Position numbers and translations under genes: made by a program. Below are positions 34,080 to 44,401 of a stretch of 64,000 nt of DNA, piece by piece. The notes beneath the pieces are model-generated. The model saw nothing but the letters and a program-made list of their open reading frames with translations, had not been told where the DNA came from and searched no databases. Every line of letters starts with the position of its first letter. Within the stretch, counting starts at the first letter, position 1. Source of the stretch: Alopecurus myosuroides (lineage: Eukaryota; Streptophyta; Magnoliopsida; Poales; Poaceae); the NCBI GenBank assembly GCA_028641055.1, contig CM054059.1, forward strand, positions 44,466,477 to 44,530,476, given 5' to 3'.

Positions 34080-34465
34080 CCTATATTTCAGTACACCAAA
34101 TTAAATGCCTCTCTTAAATGTCTCTACACTTCTAGAGATGGATACATCGACACAAGATAATGTCTCTATTAATGTTCGAGACAAAGTTAAAATGCCACAT
34201 GAAAATGCTTCTTTATGTATAGATACACATACCAAATGTATCTTTGAAGTGCCTCTATGTGTGTAGATACATAACCTTGTGTCTCTAGAAATTGTCCTTA
34301 TGTTATATACAGTCAATTCGCAAAATGACTCTACGGTCTAAGACACACTGCCCGTAGTGACACTTTTGAGACAATGTGGAAAATGCCTCTACAACTATGT
34401 AGAGACAATATAACTGTCTCTACGGGTCTAAAATAGTGTCTCTATGGGCCAGTTCTCTTGTAGTG
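34080..34465 (-). repeat. CACTA-1 right subterminal repeats and terminal inverted repeat
   Basis: This is rich in TGTCTCTA/TAGAGACA-type motifs in both directions, mirroring 18312-18620, and ends in the inverted terminus CTTGTAGTG at 34457-34465, followed by the TTG duplication. Confidence 0.8.
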
Positions 34466-34468
34466 TTG

Positions 34469-37400
34469 AGACTCGTATAATCAATGCACATCCTCCACTC
34501 ATTGGTCTTTTTCATCACGAGAACCGGATTTGCTAACCACTCCGGGTGAAATACTTCCATGATAAAGCCGGCTGTCAACAGCCGAGCAATTTCTTCGCCG
34601 ATAGCCCTTCTTCTTTCCTCATTCATCTTTCTCAGTCCCTGCTTCACGGGCCTGGACTTGGGATCAACGTGCAAACTGTGCTCTGCCAGCTCTGCAGGGA
34701 TACCCGACATATCGCTAGGCGTCCAGGCGAACACATCCTGATTTGAACGAATAAACTCCACAAGTGCTTTTTCCTGCTCCTCGTCCAAATTAGATCCTAT
34801 GGCAAATTGCTTGGAGGGATCACCTTCGACGAAGGACACCATCTTGGTATCTTGCGCTGCCTTGAATTTTGCTCTCTTATCCTTGGTGTTTGGCCTCTTT
34901 AGCGCTGTCCTGTCATCCGGGTCTACTTGAGACCGGTAGTACTTAAGCTCCTCCTTTCTACAGGCTTGTTCTGCCATTGCCGCATCTCCTTCGTCACACT
35001 CAGCCGCTATATCCCGGCTCCCATGTATGGTGATGGTCTGTTTAGGACCCGGGATTTTTAGCTGTAGATACACGTAACACGGCCTGGCCATGAACTTGGC
35101 GTAAGCCGGCCTCCCAAATAGCGCGTGATAAGGACTGCGCAACTTCACCACTTCGAACGTGAGCCACTCCACCCGGAAATTATCCTTTGATTCTCCAAAA
35201 GCAACCTCCAAGGTAATCTTTCCTTCAGGGCACGCTGAGTGACCCGGCACTATTCCGTGAAAAACTGTTGAACTTTTCTGTAGCTGAGACTCCTTGAGAC
35301 CCATGCGTAAGAAAGTTTCCCAATATAGGATGTTGATGCTGCTTCCGCCGTCCATTAAGACTTTTTTCAACTCATAACCATTAACCTGTGGCGCAACCAC
35401 CAATGCTAGGACTCCCGGGTGTTCTATTCTTTCCGGGTGATCTCTTCTGGTCCACGTTACATCCTGCTCGGACCACCTCAGGTATCTTGGGACAGCCGAG
35501 GAGACCGAGTTTACTGTCTTCTTTAGTATCTTTCTATCCTTGTTAGAAATTCCTGTGGTGTGAACGTGGTATTGGCCCAATTGCTTGGGGTTGGCTTGGA
35601 AGCCTCCAGCTCCTCCCTGGTTATTACCCGGATTCCCAACTCCCGGGTTGCCTGCTGGGGGTGGGCCGTTGCCCGGGTTTCCACCCGGACCCGGTCCTCC
35701 TCCCCGGCCTGCACCTCGCATAGCCTTGTTCACTTCCTCGTTCTTCCATCTCTGCAAATCCGCACATTGCTCCAATGAGTGGTTAGCTGGCTTTCCGTTC
35801 CTGCTGTGTTTCGGGCACGCCATTCTGAAGATATCCCAGTTGTTACCCGGCCTTGGTGGCCCTTGATAATTTCCTCCATTATGATTTCCTGCGTTGAAAT
35901 TTCCTTCTGCCCTGGGCCTTGAAGACCCGGCTTCTGTGCTGGCGACAAACTCGGAATTCCCCTCGAACGGGCGCTTGTTCTGTTTGTTCCCATTGTTACC
36001 TCCATGGTTACCCAGCGTAGATCAATTGCCGGTTCTTCCATTATTGCCTGTGTTTGTTTTTGCTTTCTTGTCATCGACATCCTCTTCCGTGGTATCTGTT
36101 GCAGCATGTTTGTTGCACGCATCCATTAGTTCTCCCATTGTAACCTCTGAAGCATTCCGACTGGATTTCATGCGAGTTAATTTCTGCACTAAAGGTGTAT
36201 ACTTGCATGTTTTGGCCATAGCCTGCAACGCATCCTTCGGCTGAATATCTGTAGATGAATGCAATATCTCCATAACCCGGCGCACCCAGCTGCGCGCCAA
36301 CTCTCCCTTCTTTTGCACACACCGTTCTAGATCGTCGATAGTGAACAACTTCCTGCACGTTCCATGAAAGTGCTTGATAAACGCAGTTTTCAACTCACCC
36401 CATGACTTGATAGATCCTTCCGGTAAATTGTTGAACCACAACTTTGCTGCTCCTTCCGACATCATTAAATACATGAACTTGGCTTGAAGATTTTCAGATG
36501 CTTGCGAATCGACATGGCCATCTCATAACTGCTCAACCATGTTTCTGGATCCATAGTCGGCTCATAATTCACTACTTTACCCGGTTCCTTGAACTTATCC
36601 GGGTAAGACTCAGCCCTGATGTTATCCGTCCGACACTTGGGCCCAGTGAGATTAGTCGGTACTGGCCTCACCCGTGAAACATGCGATCCTGCGGGGGGTA
36701 CGGCTAGACGTGGCGCTGCCGCTGGTCCATGCACCGCAGACCCGGCCGCGGCTCTCCTAGCTCTGGAACTATCCACAATAGCTTGTGCTGCTGATACTGC
36801 TGGTGCTGCTTGCACGCGGGGAGGAGGCGGCATTTGCTGCTGCTCTGCCCTCCGGCGCGCTGAACTTGTTTGCATATTACCGGCATTGCCGTGTTGCTGG
36901 CTGATATAAGGTGTTCCATGCATTCCACTCCTATTATCCGGGTAATTAACCTGCTGAGCCACTGCCGTATGCAACAAATCGATCGCCCGTCGGGTCTGCT
37001 CCGCATGGGGTGACTCTCTTACGGGGATCTGATTCAATGCTAATGTTGCGGCATATACGTTATCCATGGGGTTATTGAAGTGACCTGGTGGTGTACGAAA
37101 TCGTGATGGTGGTGGTGGTGGCGCTGTGTTGCCGACAGGGGCCCCAGTTTGCAGTGTGGGCAACCCGGCCTGCACGTTTGCTGGCTGTCCTGCTCCAGTT
37201 GCCGGTTGATGCACAGTTTCCTGATTCACAGCCGGAATCGGCTGATCCTGGGGTGTGATGAATAGTGCGTTAGGGTTTATGACTCCTCCCATCGCCGGTA
37301 ATGTTGTCTGATATCTCTGATGCACCCTGCTTGTTTCAGCTCGGAGCCGGTTCTCCAGCGCGTCCAGTTCGCGTTGGCGCGTGGCTACCCCTTGCTTTTC

Positions 37401-38372
37401 TGCTTCTACATCTCTTCTTTGTTGCTCTAGCGCGCGGCGTGCTACCTCCAAGTCCCTGGCACGTGCCGCGGCGTTTTCCGGAGTTATCACAGTAGCTAAC
37501 ACTGTTGGGTCCAAGACAATATTGTTACTGAATAGGGCCGGGTGTTGCGGATTCGAAGGACCCGCCCCTGGCGCCCTGTTAGCCAAGAACCCGAACATAT
37601 TTGCCTGCATCTCGCTATCCGCCGCTCGGCTGGTGACTGAAGCCGACTCTCCATCAACCCGGGTCAAGACCGGATTTCCGTCAGCCGGATTTTGCTGCTG
37701 GGCCAATGCTTGCGCCGCTCCGACCGCGGCCTTAGTCACGTTCCCCTGATTGAGATTGGTTGCAGGGGCCGTGTAGACCGCGACCTGGCGCGCAATGCTT
37801 GGCGAAGACTCATACTCCTCCTCATTGCAGCTATCTTTCTCGTACCGGTCCTCCAGCAGGTGCAAGATAGACTCGGTATCCTCCTCTCTTATGACCCGGC
37901 CATGCGGGATCCATGCCGGCTCCTCCGGTTGTTCCCTCTTCGTGGTGGGCTCCTCTGTCGGATCCACCGTCCCGACCGATTCTTCTCCATCCGACTGAAC
38001 GTGGGTGGCCTCTCCTGACACAGAATCAAATCCAAAATCGTCAGGGATTGAACCGAACGCACGTACCATGCCGACGAAGACGTTGACCCGACTGATTGTG
38101 ATGACGGGTCCGGATTCGAGCAGATCCGACTCTGGCCCCCAGCCAAAATCGTCCACCATCTTCTCTCCTTCCGGGTTGGTGTAGATCTCGCCGACGACGA
38201 GGTTCTTCATGTTCTCCCGAGCTTCTCCCGTGATGTAAACACCCTTGGACGTAGGCCCCACGGTGGGCGCCAACTGTCGTGGGATAATCACGGCAGACGT
38301 TACCGGGGGTAACTTGTCTTGGGGCAAATCGGCTCTGGTGTTTGGGAGAGGGTTTAGCTCAAAGGAAACCAT
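34469..38372 (-). pseudogene. Element A gag, protease and N-terminal RT
   Basis: The frame starts at ATG 38372 inside the 5' LTR, crosses the primer-binding site (encoding LAPTVG) and runs to about 36510. There a one-base shift moves it to the frame ending at 36022 (AKLWFNNLPEGS gag core). A TGA at 36020-36022 (probably from CGA) interrupts a Gly/Asn-rich linker that stays open in phase afterwards. Next come a CxxH...H...C motif (35820-35770), a Gly/Pro-rich stretch, protease LMDGGSS (about 35340) with LFGRPAYAKF, and RT up to CIDYTSLN, where CACTA-1 interrupts at 34465/34468. The rest of RT resumes at 18308. Middle residues of gag are Gln/Pro-rich. At least two gag lesions exclude an intact product. 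Confidence 0.88.
38255..38274 (-). promoter_or_regulatory. Primer-binding site of element A, also coding
   Basis: Minus-strand GTTGGCGCCCACCGTGGGGC adjoins the 5' LTR and is identical to the site in element B. It is read through by the gag frame in the same register as in B. Confidence 0.75.
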
Positions 38373-38745
38373 GGTGATATGCGATCTGGTAGCCGGCAAT
38401 CAAGTCGCCGATTCTCCGATCTGAATATATTATCTCAACTCTCGTGTTACAAGGGATACTCGATATCTCGCAATCTCTATCTCGTAGTCTTGTGTATCCT
38501 AACCCTAGGGACCGGTTTATATAGTACCCGGATCCCCTGGCTTACTATCCAAGGCATGTTCGGAGTCCTACCCGGACACTACTTACAAACCCTAAACTTC
38601 CTTATCAGAACCCACAATCCGGGTTATGAGGCCAATACTCCTGGGCCTTCTAGAAGCTCCTTTTCCCTAAGCCGGGTCTTGTGCAGTGTCCTTTGGGCCG
38701 AATTACACCTTGGTATTAGCATACAGGGTTATCATCCCTCCATCA
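38275..38745 (-). repeat. Element A 5' LTR
   Basis: 471 bp with about 12 differences from the 3' LTR at 9286-9756. A TATA-like ACTATATAAACC on the minus strand near 38515-38527 gives a promoter, and the gag ATG at 38372 falls about 145 bases downstream, still within the LTR. AGAAG at 38746-38750 is the second copy of the target-site duplication. Confidence 0.92.
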
Positions 38746-38750
38746 AGAAG

Positions 38751-39222
38751 CCCTAGATTGGACTTTTAGGTGACGACGCCTCTATGTATGTTTCGTGGAA
38801 AATAACTCCGTCCCTGTAATTTTTAGGGTTAAGGGCAATTTATGGGTGAAGAGGTGGCGTGAGGCGGTGGCCAGGGCAGCCAAGGGCCCACCTGGCGCAG
38901 CCAAGGGAGGGGCCCCGCCTGGCACCCTCCTGGTGGACCCTTGGGACCCCTCCGGCTCTTCTTTGTACCGTGTCTTTGTTTCGGGTAAAAAATGATCTCC
39001 GCGTATTTTCAGCCCTTTCCGAGAATATTTCCTTAAGAACTTTTCTGAAATAGAAAAACAACAGAAAACAACAACTGGCCTGGGGCATCTTCTTAATAGG
39101 TTAGTGTGTGAAAACATCCAGAAAATGAAGGAAAATGGAAGAATACATGTGGAAAACAAAAGGTATGTGGTAGAAAACAAGCATGGAGCATCAGAAATTA
39201 TAGATACTTTTGCAACGTATGA
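38751..39222 (-). repeat. Element H 5' LTR, right part
   Basis: Joins 9280 across element A: CCAGAGCAGGACTCG is followed by AGAAGCCCTAGATTGG exactly as at 443-470 in the 3' LTR (one mismatch). On the minus strand the LTR starts near 39222 (TCATACGTTGC, where TGATACG is expected). The outer duplication of H is not visible because its other end is left of the window. Confidence 0.7.
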
Positions 39223-39790
39223 GTTGTCTAGTTTCCGGACCAATTCTTCTTCTTCTTAAATGAAATGCGGGTGGGTTACAACAAATGTCGGGGCAACAAC
39301 CATTACAATAGAGCAACTTACATGCTACCACAAATAGTCTTATCTTTGTCCGTCCGACACAATCCATAATCCAGGAACCCTAGAGATAGATAAATAAGAT
39401 ACGCTGCCATTTTTTTTGTCAAGAACATCATACTGTGTAAAGTTAGGCCTATCTGGTACTGCAACAATACTAGATCTGCACCATGGACGGCAAGCAGAAC
39501 AAAGTGAATCAATATCTTGGTGATATTGGAAAATCTGGAGGTCTTTATTATAATAACACTTGAAGTAAATTCAGTAGCTGACACTTGAAAGAGGAATAGA
39601 TCGAGAATCCAACCAGTTAATGAGCATATGCTATATCATTTGGATGAAGTGGTGAGCAAGCAATTCTGACAATGGTGAAGCTGGAAAGCTCTCGCAGCCT
39701 AACAACTCTTTAAGTTGGGAATCACATAATATTGATGCACTCAGAGCATCCTATGCACAATCATAAAGAACATAAATGAATTTTCATGCA
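39223..39790. other. Unassigned sequence between H and the LINE fragment
   Basis: About 570 bases of moderately AT-rich DNA. No open frame with a recognisable domain, no terminal repeats and no clear relation to the neighbouring elements. It could be older host-derived intergenic DNA or untranslated LINE sequence. Confidence 0.3.
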
Positions 39791-40602
39791 GCTCAATGGG
39801 GCTAGGCAGCATCTCCCACCTCACAATACTTAATAATCTCGAGAATGACATGATCAAGGAGGAGGGTCGTGGGGCCCACAAGATTAAAATGGAGGTTTAT
39901 CGGTTTGGCGGTTCTTGATCGATCCTGCAAGAAGCAAAATGCAAGAATCAACAATATTAAAGCTGGGGATGCCAACACTAAGTTCTTCCACAGTAAAGAC
40001 AATTCAAGACGAAGTAAAAAACTCCATTTTCAAACTTCAAAATGACCATGGTTGGGCCTACTCCCATGTTGACAAGCAAGATATTATTCAACATCGCTTT
40101 AATTACACCATCAGTAAAGGAGGGAAAAGCAACACCGACTTCAATTGAGAGGCCCTGACCTTACTCTGTGTTGCCTTGAAGACTTAGATGACCCGTTCTC
40201 AGAGGAGGAGCTGGAGTCGGTCATTTCGATGATGCCTACTTGCAAAGCCCCACATTCGAATGACTTAAATTTCTTCGTCTCTTGTTGGGAAATCGTCAAG
40301 TCCGACGTTATGGCGGTGATGTTCAAATTCTCCAATATTTACACCTCCAGTCTACACTCGCTTAAATTTGCGAATATTGTTTTTATCCCTAAGAAAGATG
40401 TCGTAGATGCAATTTTCGACTACCGGCCTATTACCCTTCCACGGGTTTCCCAAAATTGTGGCCATGATTCTCGCCACTAAGCTTTCCCCTCACATGAAAG
40501 ATCTTATCTCCATATCCCAAAATGTCTTCATTAAATCAAGAAGCATTCATGATAACTTTTTGTTCACCCGGAATTATGCAAGGTGGCTCCATCAGCAGAA
40601 AA
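39791..40602 (+). pseudogene. Truncated L1-type LINE, reverse-transcriptase domain fragment
   Basis: Translation in shifting frames gives the order expected of plant L1 ORF2. An upstream segment (39895-40145, LKLGMPTLSS and NDHGWAYSHVDKQDI) is followed by DPFSEEELESVISMMPTCKA, SSLHSLKFANIVFIPKKD, DYRPITL, then SPHMKDLISISQNVFIKSRS and IHDNFLFTRNYARWLHQQK. Stops and frame changes at about 40145 and 40440 show it is dead. It is missing both the endonuclease and everything after RT motif 2, and is cut at 40603 by CACTA-2. Confidence 0.75.
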
Positions 40603-40976
40603 CACTACTAGGAAAAGGGCATCAGTGGCGCACCACTTTGGCCTATCAGTGGTGCACCAGGGTGCACCACTGCTATCACGCCACAAATTACCTCAAATCA
40701 GTGGCGCATCCGTTGGTGCGCCACTCATTTCCTCAAGCCAGTTGCGCACCGCTTTACTGGTGCGCCACTAATTGCCTCAATAATTTTTTTTTCGAATTTA
40801 ATAGTGTATTTTTTTCCAAATTTAATTGTGTATTCAAATTATTTTATTTTTTAACTAAGCATGTATGCTTAACTTGGTCAACTTCCCGGCCGGTCAACCA
40901 TCTGAAATTGCTTTGTCCAACTTCGGTCAACTTCCCAATTGGTCTTCCATCCTCCCCTAGCACGCTTAACATCTTA
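40603..40976 (+). mobile_element. CACTA-2: left end of a second CACTA element
   Basis: Begins CACTACTAGGAAAAGGGC inside the LINE and shows a subterminal array built on AGTGGCGCACCA/TGGTGCGCCACT repeats (40622-40775). The AT-rich interior is interrupted by a Harbinger-like element. The right terminus was not found, so this is a truncated copy or one whose right end is lost. Confidence 0.7.
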
Positions 40977-42765
40977 GGGCATCTCCAGCCGTTGCGCCTC
41001 CCAGGGCCCAAAACGCCCCCGTTTTGGGGCCGCCGCGGTGCCAAATGGCGCTAATCTGGAACCTGGGGGCTGGCTTCCCAGTCGCCCATCGAGCCCAACT
41101 TTCGGCCCAAAAAAACTCGAGATTTCAAACTCGGCGCATTGTATTGATTCACGCAAAGTTCATACATTTTCGACGCAAATTTAGACTAACAAACGCAAAT
41201 TTGAACTAAAACAACCTAAACTACTTTAGTCCTACGCGCGCAGCGATGGCCTGGCTGTAGTCGACGTTGTTGCCGTCGTTGTCGTCGTCGTCCGGGCCGT
41301 CGCCGTCGCGCCTGGTCGTCCCCTGGCCGGGGTCACCGCAGCCAGTGTTGCTCGTCCCCGCGCCGGAGTCGCCCCACCTGCTCACCACGAGGGCTCGCAG
41401 GACCTCGGCTTCTTCGTAGGAGTCGGGTATAGTACGACGTACAGGATCTCCCTCGTCTATGGCGGGAGAGGAATGCGGCGGCGGGCCGCGTTGGCGGCAG
41501 CCTCTTGCTCGCGCGCCGCCTTGCGCTGCTTGGCCTCAGCCAGCAGGCGGCGCTGGAGCACCAGCTCCTCGGCGGTGCTGTCGCGCAGGCTCCAGTCCTC
41601 GGCGACGTCGTCAGCGACGGGCTGGAGCGTGTTGCGCGACAGCTCCTCGGCGAACTTGAGGTCGGGCCACACCTCGTCGTCCTCGTCCTCGTCCGCCTCC
41701 GTCTTCGGGCAGACGGTGCGCTCGAAGCCGGCATCCTGCCGCTGGCGTGGCTCGCCGGTGCACAGGGCGCCGCCGCTGCGCCTGGGGACTGGTGCGCCAG
41801 AGTTTAGAAGAGGAGGGGTGAGCGACATGGACTGCGCGCTGGAGGAGGACGACGTGGCCGACGGCGAGCCGCCGCCCATCCACCACCGATTCCACGAGGG
41901 GTTCTTGCGGAGCGGCATCTCCAGCCGGGGCTCGTTGCCGGCGTTCCCACCAGCGCTTGCGCCCGTGGCTGTTGGCGCGGCCCTCGACGGGGCCGTTGTT
42001 GCCCTGGGTGGCGAGGTCGGCGTCGCGGCGGCGCTGGAGCTCTTGCCACCAAAAGACGTCCTGGCCGTGCGGCCTCCAGTGGAGCCGCGCGGCCTCATCC
42101 GCCGGCAGGCCTTGGCGCACCTCGGCGATGGCCTGCCGGAACTCCGCGTCCGTTGAAGGGATCGGGGGCACGGGCACCCCGCCCACGCTGAGGGTCCAGT
42201 GAGGCTGGCCTCCGCCGGAACTCGGGAGGCGCATGTCCGGCGGGCACGGGTAGCCCGCCCGGTACAGCGCCCACGCCTTGTTCCGGCGAAGGTGGCGGCG
42301 GCGCCATCCATTGGCGGCTGCGGCATCATCGTAGTTGGCCATCTGCGTGGAGGGAGGAGAGAGCACGGGGGAGAGAGGAGAGCGCCGAGGAAGAAGGGTG
42401 AGGGAGCAGCAAGGTGGAAGAATGGGGCGGCCGGCGAGCGGCGGGGGGGGGGGGGGGCTTTTGTAGCCTGCCGGGCATTTACTGCGCGCGTCCCCCCGCT
42501 GCCGCCCGCCACGCCATTACGCCGGCAGCCTTTGAACGGGCGCATGCACTGGGCGGACCCCACGCCATAAACGCCGGCAGCCTTTGACCGATGTGGGAGC
42601 CTAGAAGATGATCACGGGGGGTTTCTGTTCCCGCGTTTTTGCGCCACGTCACTGACAGAGCTAGCCCGCGCAGGCTGCAGTGCAGTTTCGCCCCCCAAGC
42701 CGAACCCAGCGGGCTGGGTTTGGCCTGGGTGCCGCGGCTCTGGGGGGGGGCGACTGGAGATGCCC
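40977..42765 (-). mobile_element. Harbinger-like element with accessory gene
   Basis: The ends are GGGCATCTCCAG at 40977 and its complement CTGGAGATGCCC ending at 42765. Flanking triplets are TTA (40974-40976) and TTT (42766-42768), close to the TTA/TAA duplication of PIF/Harbinger elements with one mismatch. The 1.8-kb body holds a GC-rich minus-strand gene and no DDE transposase that I can identify, so it is non-autonomous. A run of 15 G at 42443-42457 lies in the gene leader. Confidence 0.6.
41457..42342 (-). pseudogene. Frameshifted accessory gene of the Harbinger-like element
   Basis: The protein begins MANYDDAAAANGWRRRHLRR at 42342 and continues with AWALYRAGYPCPPDMRLP and VPVPPIPS. 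It then changes frame near 41950-41900 into a second open stretch that reads NPSWNRWW, an acidic DEDEDDEVWPDLKFAEELSR segment and a Lys/Arg/Ala-rich helix before its stop at 41457. I recall proteins of this layout being common on grass DNA transposons, often called hypothetical. The function is unknown. The frame change and GC-driven overlapping frames make the exact break uncertain. Confidence 0.5.
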
Positions 42766-43178
42766 TTTGTTCCATTGGACTGCAGTTCCGAGAAAGAAGT
42801 TATAACTTATTGATATATGAATCATATCAATCCTATTAAACCCTTGAGCATGATGTCACACGTTTACCGTTTGAGTTTGAAACTATTGTTCTACAAAACA
42901 ATAATTATTTAGTAAAAATAATCTTTATGGAATAAGTAGTTTGACCACAGTTTGAATAATTTTACCACACATTGATCAGAGTTTGACATAAAAAATAAAA
43001 AAATTAGAAAATTCAGAAATGTCAAAATACAATATTGTGAGTCAAAATAAAAAATTTGATTTTTTTATTTTTTAGGAAAATTTGTTCTTTTTGAAATAAC
43101 TTTTTTTCCTTTAGAAATTTTGCGAATCTGAGAAAAGTTCACACGTAAACCCTTGTGAAACCGAGTTCCTTTTCAAAT
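42766..43178. other. AT-rich remnant, probably CACTA-2 interior
   Basis: About 410 bases of AT-rich DNA with repeated TTTGACCACA/TTTGACATAA-like phrases and no gene. It is most simply the continuation of CACTA-2 after the Harbinger-like insertion, but no terminus confirms this. Confidence 0.35.
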
Positions 43179-43782
43179 CGGTAGAGCCCTCAGCCCCGGG
43201 GGAGAACTACTCCCGCCTCATCATAGGAGACAGTAACGGCGATGGAGATGGCAGTGGAGTCGATAGAGATGGTTCCAGGGGCACTTTCCCGTCCCGGCAG
43301 GGTGCCAGAACAGAGATCTGTCCCCCGGAACTTGTCGGCAACGGCGGCGGAGCTACGGATGTATTTTGTGGAAAAGCTCGATGTATTTAGGGTTTATGCC
43401 TCGGGGAGTATATACGGGCGAAAGGGCGATGCCGGGGGTGGCCAGGGGGCCCACGCCCCTTGGTGGCGCGACCAGGGGGACCCGCGCCACCCCATGGTGT
43501 GGCCATTCTGTGGCCCCCCTCCGGGGCTCTTCGGGACTTTTGGAAGCTTCCGGGACTTCTAAGACTTCTAGCTTTCGAATTTTCCAATTTCGAGAATATT
43601 TCGAGAATAACTTTTCTGAAACTAAAAACAGCAGAAAACAGGGAACTGGCTCTGTGGCATCTTGTCAATAGGTTAGTCCGGAAAATCTATAAAAATGACA
43701 TAAAGAAGGGAGAAAACTTGTAGCAATTGGAATAATATCAACATGGAACACCAGAAATTATAGATACGTTGGAGACGTATCA
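43179..43782 (-). repeat. Athila-like LTR fragment J1
   Basis: Minus-strand LTR start (TGATACGTCTCC read from 43782) with about 600 bases of the 5' part. Its inner edge, CGGTAGAGCCCTCAGC, is also found at 44225 in the next fragment, so J1 and J2 are two separate truncated copies lying in tandem. Confidence 0.7.
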
Positions 43783-44401
43783 GGATCCTACTTTCACTAG
43801 TGGACACTCTCAACAATGAAAACAGAATTCAATGCATAAATATCTCTCTTCACTTCACTACCCCGAATCACTCTCCGGCTGAATAACAAGCACAAATTCA
43901 TCGAGTACGGCTGAACAGCACTCCTCAAAGTCTCATTCCCATGTCTAGTTAACCCCCGCAGTCACTATGAGCGCCCTAGAAGGTACTAGACAAACACCAC
44001 AATTTCATAGGGTCATCCAACACAAGATATAAATATCATGCTAAACCACACGGTGCGCACACTGTCACCTTTACACCGTGATCAAAGTGTCTACAGAGAT
44101 CTCATAACAAAACCACTTGAGTAGCATAACAGATGAAGAGTAACATCTACTTATTCAACTAGATTACAAATCTCACAATCACATAAATATCACACCATGG
44201 GAGAGAGAGATGAAACACATAGCTACCGGTAGAGCCCTCAGCCTCGGGGGAGAACTACTCCCTCCTCGTCACAGGAGACATCAATGGCGATGAAGATGGT
44301 GGTGGAGTCGATGGATATGGATCCAGGGGCACTTCTCCGTCCCGGCAGGGTACCAGAACAGAGATTTCTGTCCCCGAAACTTGTCGGCGGCTGCGGCGGA
44401 G
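43783..44401 (-). repeat. Athila-like LTR fragment J2, left part
   Basis: Minus-strand LTR corresponding to the complement of about 1230-1850 in the solo LTR at the window start. It is interrupted at 44402 by another solo LTR and resumes at 45791. Confidence 0.7.

Larger units (their letters stand above)
18312..34465. mobile_element. CACTA-1: non-autonomous CACTA (En/Spm) transposon
   Basis: The terminal inverted repeats are CACTACAAGAAAACTGACCC at the left and CACTACAAGAGAACTGGCCC on the complement at the right, with a 3-bp duplication TTG (18309-18311 and 34466-34468). It inserted between an Asn codon (CAAC) and the next codon of element A's reverse transcriptase. Without nested element B it is about 4.2 kb. 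No transposase (TNPD-like) or second CACTA gene is seen, so it would have needed an enzyme from elsewhere. The interior holds a GC-rich repetitive block and captured exons of a NEK-like kinase. Confidence 0.9.
9286..38745 (-). mobile_element. Element A: Tat-lineage Ty3/gypsy retrotransposon
   Basis: The boundaries are two 471-bp LTRs in direct orientation (9286-9756 and 38275-38745), both TGTCGTGGGATA to CCCTCCATCA, flanked by AGAAG at 9281-9285 and 38746-38750. Primer-binding site, gag, protease, RT, RNase H and integrase run on the minus strand. After removing CACTA-1 the element is about 13.3 kb. The Tat lineage is inferred from the second, archaeal-type RNase H after the first. By eye I count about 12 differences between the LTRs, roughly 2.5%. 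Gag-pol is damaged by two frameshifts, a stop and a lost integrase aspartate, so this copy cannot be autonomous. Confidence 0.93.

Noticed and set aside
42443..42457. Run of 15 G as a functional G-quadruplex
   Set aside because: A homopolymer of this kind is a common slippage product and assembly weak point. There is no further support for a role.
41457..42563. A single 368-codon minus-strand gene
   Set aside because: The N-terminal part of this frame lacks the expected protein, which is in another frame from 42342. Only the C-terminal part of the long frame is plausible, so I called a frameshifted gene instead.
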